Shown: positions 24,392 to 33,300 of the stretch, piece by piece | Position numbering within the stretch: position 1 is the stretch's first letter | Layout: the number at the start of each line of letters is the position of its first letter | Source of the DNA: Caballeronia sordidicola | GTDB lineage: Bacteria; Pseudomonadota; Gammaproteobacteria; Burkholderiales; Burkholderiaceae | Direction: 5' to 3' | Assembly (NCBI RefSeq): GCF_002220365.1 | Contig: NZ_MTHB01000110.1 | Span: forward strand, 248,001 to 312,000 | DNA length: 64,000 nucleotides | Notes under the pieces: model-generated | Database searches by the model: none | The model's input: only the letters and a program-made list of their open reading frames with translations | What the model was told of the DNA's origin: nothing | Position numbers and translations under genes: made by a program

Positions 24392-27300
24392 ATGCTGACA
24401 AACGAAGAGACGACGCAGCAAAATCCCGCCAAGCCGGCGAAGTCGCTTGATGATCCGGACTCCGTGGGCTCATCGGGTTCATCGGGGAGGAGCCCCGAGT
24501 TCGATCCGGGCGACTGGAAAAGCCGCATCATCGTGGGCCGTTCGACCGGCGCCGAGGTCGATCTGCCCGGGTGGTTGGACAGCGCGTATGAGACCTTGCG
24601 CGAGCAGGTAATGCATCCGGCCTATCCGTGCTTCTTCGGTACGACGGCGGAACGGCGCGGCGAGATGTTCTACTCGTTCGTCAGTGGCCACGACAAGAAC
24701 ATCCGCGATTTGCCCGCAACCATGCAGACTTTCGCGAAACTCGCAACGCTGCCGCAGTATCGCAAGAACAACATCGCGGTGTTTTTCGAGCCCGACACTA
24801 AACCGCTTTCACACGATGAGTATCACGAACTATTCTGGAAGACGCTCCAGCATCTTCACGACGTCGACCCCGATCCTGCCGCGGACCAGCAGCCCGAGCC
24901 GTCGCATGAAGAGTGGGAATTTTCGTTCGCGGGCGTGCAGATGTTCGTGGTCTGCGCGTGTCCTTCGTTCAAGCTGCGTCACAGCCGCAACCTCGGCCCG
25001 GGCATGGTGCTGCTGTTCCAGCCGCGCAGTGTGTTTGTCGATACGATCACCAACAAGGTCATCGGCCGAGAGGCTCGCAACCAGGTTCGCAAACGCCTGG
25101 AGACCTGGGACGAAACCCCTGCGCATCCTGACCTGGGCTTCTACGGCGATGCAGGCAATCTCGAATGGAAGCAGTATTTCCTCGACGACAAGAACGTCGC
25201 CGCCCAAGACGTCTGTCCATTCCTGAAACGGCAGGCGCGCAAGAACCTGCCTGGGGCGATTGCCGCGAAGCCTGAAGTCGCGGTACCTGATGCGCAAGAC
25301 GCCAAACCGGCAGGAGGCGGCCTGCAAGCCGTCGCTCAAACCTATGCGACCTTGCCGCCGGAAAAACGCGCGGCGTTTCGCCTGCGTTTGCGTGAGCGCG
25401 GCATGTCGGGCGACCAGTTGCCCATCGTTGCGCTTGGGGACCGTTCAGGACGTTTTCCGCTGTCACCGGCACAAGAGCGGTTGTGGTTCCTGTGGCAACT
25501 CGATCCGGACGACGCGAGCTACAACCTGTCGGGCGCGCTGAGGCTTGAAGGGTCGCTGCACATCGACAAGCTGCGTGCGGCGCTCGCTCACGTCGTGCAA
25601 CGGCACGAAGTATTGCGCACGCGTTTTATGGAATCTGATGGGCAGGCGTGGCAGGTCGTGGGCGAAGCTGGCTACGGCTGGACCGATATCGATTCGGCAG
25701 AAGCAAGTCCGCTCGAAGGACGCTTGCAAGCGTTGTCGCTGCAACCGTTCGATCTCACGCGCGGGCCGCTCCTGCGCGTCGCGCTGCTGAGTGAAGCGAC
25801 CGGCGCTCACGTGCTGCATGTGTCGATGCATCACATCATCTCCGACCACGCGTCGGTCAAGCTGCTGCTCGATGAGTTCATCGCGGCATACGAGCAACTA
25901 TGCAATGCAACGGCGCCGACGGCCGAACCGTTGCCTGTGCAGTACGGCGAATACGCCGCCTGGCAGAAAGAGTGGGCTGTCGATGGCGAGAACAACCCAC
26001 ATCATGCTTATTGGGTGAGGCAACTGGGCGGGACACAGCCCGTACTCGAACTGCCGGTCGTGCGCAGCCGCGGAGGTGTTCAGACAACGCGCAACGCCCG
26101 AGGCGCGCGCGTGAGTGTCGCGCTCGACGCGATGCTCGCCCGGTCGCTCAAGCAAGCGGCGGCCAGTCACCAAACGACGCTGTTCACCTTGTTGCTCTCG
26201 GCCTACGCGGTCTTGCTCGCGCGTTACAGTGGTCAGAAGGATATGCGTATCGGCGTACCGGTTGCAGGACGCAACCGGCTGGAGACGGAACGGGTGATCG
26301 GCTTTTTCGTCAACACGCTGGTGATCCGGGCAGAGCTTGCCGGCGTCGCGTCGTTCGGGACCTTGCTGAGCCAGCTTCATGAGCGTGTGCTTGAAGCGCA
26401 TCGTCACGATGCGCTGCCGTTTGCCCAACTTGTCGAGGCATTGCAGCCTGAACGCAGCATCGGGCAGACGCCGCTGTTCCAGGTGATGTTCAATCACACC
26501 CGCGCGCAGCGGACGGACATCAACGTTGCTGGACTGCGCGTGTCGGAGGTGGCGAACGACGTGCCGACAGCCCGCTTCGATCTGGTGCTGAATGCTGTCG
26601 AGCGCGACGATGAGTTGCGGCTCTCCTTCAACTATGCGGCGGACCTGTTCGACGAAACCATCGTCAAGCAGATGCTTGAGCACTACGTCGAGATCCTGGG
26701 GCAAGTGACTGCGGTGGCGGACCAGTCGCTGGCTCAGATCGTACTGAGCCGCGATGGCACGCGTGGCGCGACGCAGCGGCCAGTGGCAAGCACTGCATTC
26801 GAACCGGTCGGGCCGCGTTTCAGCCGGCAGGCTTCGAAACATCCCCTAGCGCCCGCGCTGCATTGTGAGGGCGAGCGCCTTTCATACGGCGAGCTTGAGC
26901 GCTGGACGAACCGTATTGCACGCCGCCTGAACCGGCTGGACGTTCGTCCCGATGAATGCATTGGGCTGTGCGTGGAACGCTCGGCCGCGCTGGCCGCGGG
27001 GTTGCTCGGCGTGCTGAAATCGGGCGCTGCATTTGTGCCGCTCGATCCGGCTTATCCGCTCGAACGACTCGCCGCGATGCTCGACGACGCCGGCATCGTG
27101 CGAGTGCTCGTCGATCACACGGGTTTTGAGCGGCTGGGCGAATTGCTGCACGGCCGCGAGCCGATCCATGTGGCTGATGACAGGCCGCTGCAAGCGGATT
27201 CGACCGCCAATGACGAGGCCGATGTCGCGTTTTGCGCGCCGCTTCATCCAGAACAACTTGCCTATGTGATCTATACCTCGGGCTCGACGGGGCGTCCGAA

Positions 27301-30300
27301 GGGCGTGGCGATCAACCATGGCACCCTGAGCCGGCATCTGGACGACTTCATTGGCACGTATCGCATTGGTGCGGCCGACAAGGTGCTGCAATCATCGACG
27401 ATCAACTTCGACGTCGCCCTGCATGAACTCCTGCCCGCGCTGTTGAGCGGCGGTCAGGTCGAGATGCGCGGCCCGCAGCTTTGGGACCCTGAGACCACGA
27501 GCCGTCATCTGATCGAGGAGAAGGTGACGTTCGCACGCATCCCGACGGCTTACTGGCAGCAGTGGTTACGGGAGCCGCCGCCGGCTGCTTCGTTGGGAGC
27601 GCTTCGGCAAATCACAGTGGGTGGTGAAGGACTGCCCGGCGACGCGCTGCGCCAATGGCGCAACGGTCCACTAGGCTCCATCCGGCTCGACAACTTGTAC
27701 GGTCCGACTGAAACGACCATCGCCTGCATGTACCGCGAGACACGTGCTCAGGACGAGGAGCAGGCGATCGTATCGATTGGCGGTCCTTATCCGTCGCGCT
27801 CGGTGCAGGTCTGCGATGCGGACGGCAATGAGGCGCCGGCTGGCGCGCTGGGGGAGTTGTGCATCGGTGGGCATACGCTGGCGCGCGGTTATCTCGGGCG
27901 TGCCGCGCTGAGCGCCGAACGTTTTATACCGGATCCCGACGGTCCGTCCGGCAGCCGGCTCTATCGGACGGGCGATCTGTGCCGCCGCCGTGCAGATGGC
28001 AGCATCGACTTCCTCGGGCGACTGGACCAGCAAGTGAAACTGCGTGGTCATCGTATCGAACTGGGCGAGATCGAGGCGGTGCTGCGGGAAGCGCCCGGCG
28101 TGCTGGCGGCGGCAGCCGCGTTGCGCGGCGAAGGCGATGCGAAACGGCTTGTGGGCTATGTGGTCGGCGACGCTGACGACGGGGTGGTCAGACGAATCTT
28201 GCAGAGTCGTCTGCCGGGTTACATGGTGCCGTCGGCGCTCGTATGGATGGAGCACTTGCCGCTGATGCAGAACGGCAAGGTGGATCGCGCGGCGTTGCCC
28301 GAACCAGGCGTGGAAGCGGCGCGCCAGCGCATTGCGCCACGTACCGGACTGGAAGCGGCGTTGCTGGCGATCTGGCAATCGGTGCTCGGTCGTGACGGTC
28401 TGAGCATGACCGACAACTTCTTCGAGATCGGCGGTCACTCGTTGCTGCTGATGCGGGTGGCATCGCGCATTCGTCAGGAATTGGGCCGTGACGTCTCGCT
28501 GCAGACGCTGTTCCTGCACCCCGTGCTTGAAAGTCTGGCGGCGGAACTGGCGTTACGCGAAGCGCGTGCGGCAGACAGTATTTCACCGCGTGGGCACGAG
28601 GCCCGGATTCCGTTGACGCACGAGCAGGAGCGTTTGTGGTTCCTATGGAAGCTCGAACCGGACAGTGCGGCTTACACCATTACCGGCGCCGTCAACCTGA
28701 GCGGCGCGCTCGATCGGCAAGCGATGCGCAGAGCACTAGATCGCTTGCTCGAGCGGCATGAAAGCCTGCGCACGCGTTTTGTCGAAGAGGATGGGCAGCC
28801 GTGGCAAGTCGTCGATAACGCGGCGCATGATGGGTCTCATGGCCGCTATGGCTGGCGCGAACAAAACGTTCGCGCTCAGGATGAACTCGACGCGCGCTTG
28901 CTTGAATTGGGCCGCGAGCCCTTCGATCTCGAACATGGGCCAATGCTGCGCGTCACTTTGCTGGCACGCTCGAAGACCGAGACCGTGCTGCATTTCGCGA
29001 TGCCACACGTGGTGTCGGATGCGTGGTCGCAAGCTATCTTGCTACGAGAGTTCTCGCAACTGTACCGAGCGGCGAGTCGCAATGAAGTGGCCGATCTGGC
29101 GCCGCTGCCGATCCAATGTGGGGACTACGCATTGTGGCAGCGCAGCCCCCGGAACGAAGCCGCACTCGATACCCACTACGCCTACTGGCAGCGCGAACTC
29201 GGCGGCGAACAGCCGCTGCTGGCGTTGCCTGTCGACCGGGTTTGTCATGGGGCGCGCAGCAGTGCGGGTGCAGTCATTGAAAGATCGCTCGGTGCTGAGC
29301 TGGCCGATGCCCTTGAGAAATGCTCCCTCGACCATGGCGCCACGCGTTTCATGACCCTGCTTGCTGCCTATGGCACGCTGCTGCAAGGCTATAGCGCACA
29401 GGACGACGTCCGTGTGGGCGTGCCGGTAGCGGGCCGCGACCGCCTCGAGACCGAGCCGCTAATAGGCTTTTTCGTCAACACGCTGGTGATCCGCATGGTG
29501 ACGCGCCGGACCGAGCCGTTCAGCGCGTTGCTGGCCGAGGTGCGTGACCGGATGGTCGGCGCGCAGGCGCATGCCGGCGTGCCGTTTGCGAAGCTGGTTG
29601 AACTGCTGCAGCCACAACGCAGCATCAGTCACACACCGCTTTTCCAGGTGATGTTCAACTACAGCGCAGAGCCGCGCTCGCAAGTTGAACTACCCGGCAT
29701 CGAAGTGAGCACGCTGACTGGCGGAACGGGAACGGCGCAGTTCGACCTGTCGCTGGATGTATCGGTTAGTGGCGAGGGCCTCCGGGTCGCTTTGAACTAC
29801 GCAACCGATCTCTTCGACCCGACGACGGCCACACGTCTGCTCGACAGTTACGTCGCTGTGTTGGAGACAATCGCGAGCCGGCCGGACACGCGTGCGGTGC
29901 CGCTGCTGGGAGATCGCGAGCAGCAGCAACTCACCGCGTGGGGCCGCAACGACCAGGTATTTGTGCGGGCAGAGCCGGTGCACCACTTGTTCGAACGTCA
30001 GGCGATGAAGACGCCGGATGCGCTCGCGCTGGTGTTCGGTGATCAAACGCTCACCTACCGCGAACTCGACCAATGGGCCAACCGGCTCGCGCACAAACTG
30101 GTGCGGCTGGGAGTACGACCCGAAGTGAAGGTTGGCGTCGGCATGGAGCGTTCCGTAGAGATGCTGGTCGGCTTGCTGGCCGTATTGAAGGCGGGCGGTG
30201 CCTATGTGCCACTCGACCCGCAGTATCCGGCGCAACGTCTGGCTTACATGGTGGCCCATAGCGACGTGCGTTTGTTGCTCACGCAAAGAGCCGTTATACA

Positions 30301-33300
30301 GCGCTTCAGCGCGGACGGGCAGACCCCGCCGCTGCTGGCACTCGACGCGCTGAATCTTGACGATGAACCGGCGTACAAGCCGCATGTCGACGTGCGTGGA
30401 CACAACCTGGCCTACGTCATCTATACGTCGGGCTCCACCGGTCAGCCCAAGGGGGTGATGGTTCACCACCACGCGCTCAGCCACTTCATTCACAGCATGC
30501 AGACGAAGCCCGGCCTGGCAGCAGACGACGTACTGGTTGCGGTGACCTCGTTGTCATTCGATATTGCCGCGCTTGAGTTGTACTTGCCGCTAGTCGTCGG
30601 CGCGCGGATTGTCCTGGCGACGCGAGAAGTGGCCCGGGACGGCGCGGCGCTGGCACGGCTGGTACAGGAGTCGAAGGCAACGGTGTTGCAGTCGACCCCT
30701 GCCGGCTGGCGGCTGCTGCGGGCCGGTGGCTGGCCGCACGCGCCGCTCGTGCGCTTCAAGGGACTGTGCGGAGGTGAGGCCTTGCAGCCGGATCTGGCAC
30801 GCGACCTCAACGAGCAGGGCGTCGAGCTATGGAACATGTACGGCCCGACCGAGACCACAATCTGGTCGGCGGCCTCGCGCGTGCTGGATGCAGCGCCGGG
30901 TCTGGGCAGTCCTATCGCGGGAACGCAACTCTACGTCCTCGATTCAAGCATGGCGCTCGTTCCGCCCAACGTGCCGGGCGAGTTGTATGTCGGTGGTGTC
31001 GGGTTGGCGCGCGGCTATATCGGGCAGGGTGGGCTGACGTCAGAGCGATTCGTGGCGGACCCGATCAACGGCAACGGCGCGCGTCTGTATCGGACAGGAG
31101 ATCTAGTGAGGTGGCGGGGCGACGGTCGCCTTGAGTATCTGGGGCGTATCGACCATCAGGTGAAGATCCGGGGCTTTCGTATCGAACTGGGGGAAGTCGA
31201 GGCGCGGTTGCTCGCGCAGCCGGAGGTTGCCGAAGCCGTTGTCGTGGCGCACGAAGGAACCGGCGGTGCGCGGCTGGTGGCCTATGTGTCGCGTCGGGCC
31301 GGGCAGCATGCCGACGCTGCCGCGCTCGCCAGTCAGTTAAGAGAAACGCTGATCGCGGTTCTCCCTGACTATATGGTGCCCGGTCTTATCGTGGTCATGG
31401 ACCGTCTGCCGCTGAACACGAACGGCAAGGTCGATCGCCACGCGTTGCCGTTGCCCGAGCAAACCAAACGAATCTGGGAAGCGCCGACAGGCGAGATAGA
31501 ACCGGCGCTCGCACGCGTCTGGCAGGACGTGTTGGGTGTCGAACGTATTGGCCGTCACGATAATTTCTTCGAGATGGGTGGGCAATCGCTGTTGGCATTG
31601 CGCGCAATGGCGGCGCTGCGTGAGGCGTTGAACGTTGAGTTGCCGGTGCAGAAGTTGTTCGCTTTTCCAGTGCTGGCGGATCTGGCGCGTGCGATCGAGA
31701 GGGACATACCGGGCGCGATACCAGTTACACCCGCCGCGCCACGCGGCGTAATCTCCGCAAGACCAGAAGGAATGCTCAGCATAAAGCTTTCGCCTGCACA
31801 GGAACGGCTGTGGTTTTTCTCGCGCCTGAGTCCGCAGAGTGCTGCGTACAACCTGACGGGAGCGGTGAAGCTGGAAGGCGCGCTCGACCGCGACATCCTG
31901 CGTGAAGCAGTCGCGGCGCTCGCCGCACGTCATGAAAGCTTGCGCACACGCTTCATTGAGGTCGATGGCGTGGCGATGCAGCAAGTCGATGTCGTCGAGC
32001 CAGGTTGGTCGGTGCTCGATCTCGAGGACGTCCCGCAGGAGAGCAGAGCCCAGCGCGTAGCCGACACCGTGAACGCGATCTCCCGTGCACCTTTCTCGCT
32101 GGAGCAAGGGCCATTGTTTCGCGTCACGTTGATCCGGGTTGGCGACTGCGAACATGTGCTTCATTTCGTGACGCATCACATCATCTCGGATGCATGGTCG
32201 AACCGGATCATCCTCGACGAGTTCTCGCGTCTTTATACAGCGATCCGTCAAGGCCGCGCGCATCAACTTGCGGCGTTGCCGGTCCAGTACGCCGACTACG
32301 CGCTCTGGCAAAACGATGCGGAACAGCAGGCACGCGCCGACGCGGAGCTCGCGTTCTGGCGTGAGCGGCTTGGCGGTGAACTGACGGTGCTTGATCTGCC
32401 GTTCGACCGCTCGCCGCCGGCTTCGCGCAATCAGGCAGGCGCACGGGTCGACGTCAGGCTCGCAGCACCGGTCGTCGATGCCGTGCGAGCGCTGTCCCGA
32501 CGACATCAGGCGACGCCGTTCATGGTGCTGCTGGCGGCCTTCGATGTCCTGCTCGCGCGCTACAGCGGGCAAGCCGATATCCGCGTTGGCGTCCCTGTCG
32601 CGGGGCGAGACCGGCTTGAGACGCAATCGCTGATCGGCTTTTTCGTGAACACGCTGGTGATCCGCACGGAGATGACGGGACTCGATACCGTCGAAATGCT
32701 GCTGCGCCATGTTCGCGAACGCGTGCTCGAAGCGCAGGCGCATCAGGACGTACCGTTCGCGCGGGTTGTCGATGCGCTGAATCCTGGCCGAAGCCTCACG
32801 CAGACGCCTCTCTTCAGCGTCATGTTCAACTACGACCACGGCACGGAAAGCGAAAAGCTCAGCTTGCCTGGCCTGCGGGTCTCGCCGATCCAAACGTCGA
32901 CTGGTACGGCGCGTTTTGATCTTGTGCTGTCGGCCCGCGAACGGCACGACGGGATCACGGTCTCGTTGAACTATGCACGCGATGTGTTCGACGCTCGGAC
33001 GGTGGAACGGATGCTTGGCCACTACGTCTCGTTGCTTGAGCAGATTGCGACGAAAGATCAAGCGTATCTGGCTGAGCTCGTGCTAGATGTCCAAGTGGAC
33101 CGACCTGCGCTCAGCGCTCACGCGTTCGTGCCGGCCGGCGAACGCATCGCGGCGCAGGCTCGTCGCCAGCCTCAGGCGCCGGCCGTGCATTGCGAGGGTA
33201 TGCGCCTTTCTTATGGAGAACTCGATGTCTGGTCGAACCGCATTGCGCGAACGTTGAATGCACGAGGAATAGGTGCCGAGACTCGCGTAGGACTGTGTCT

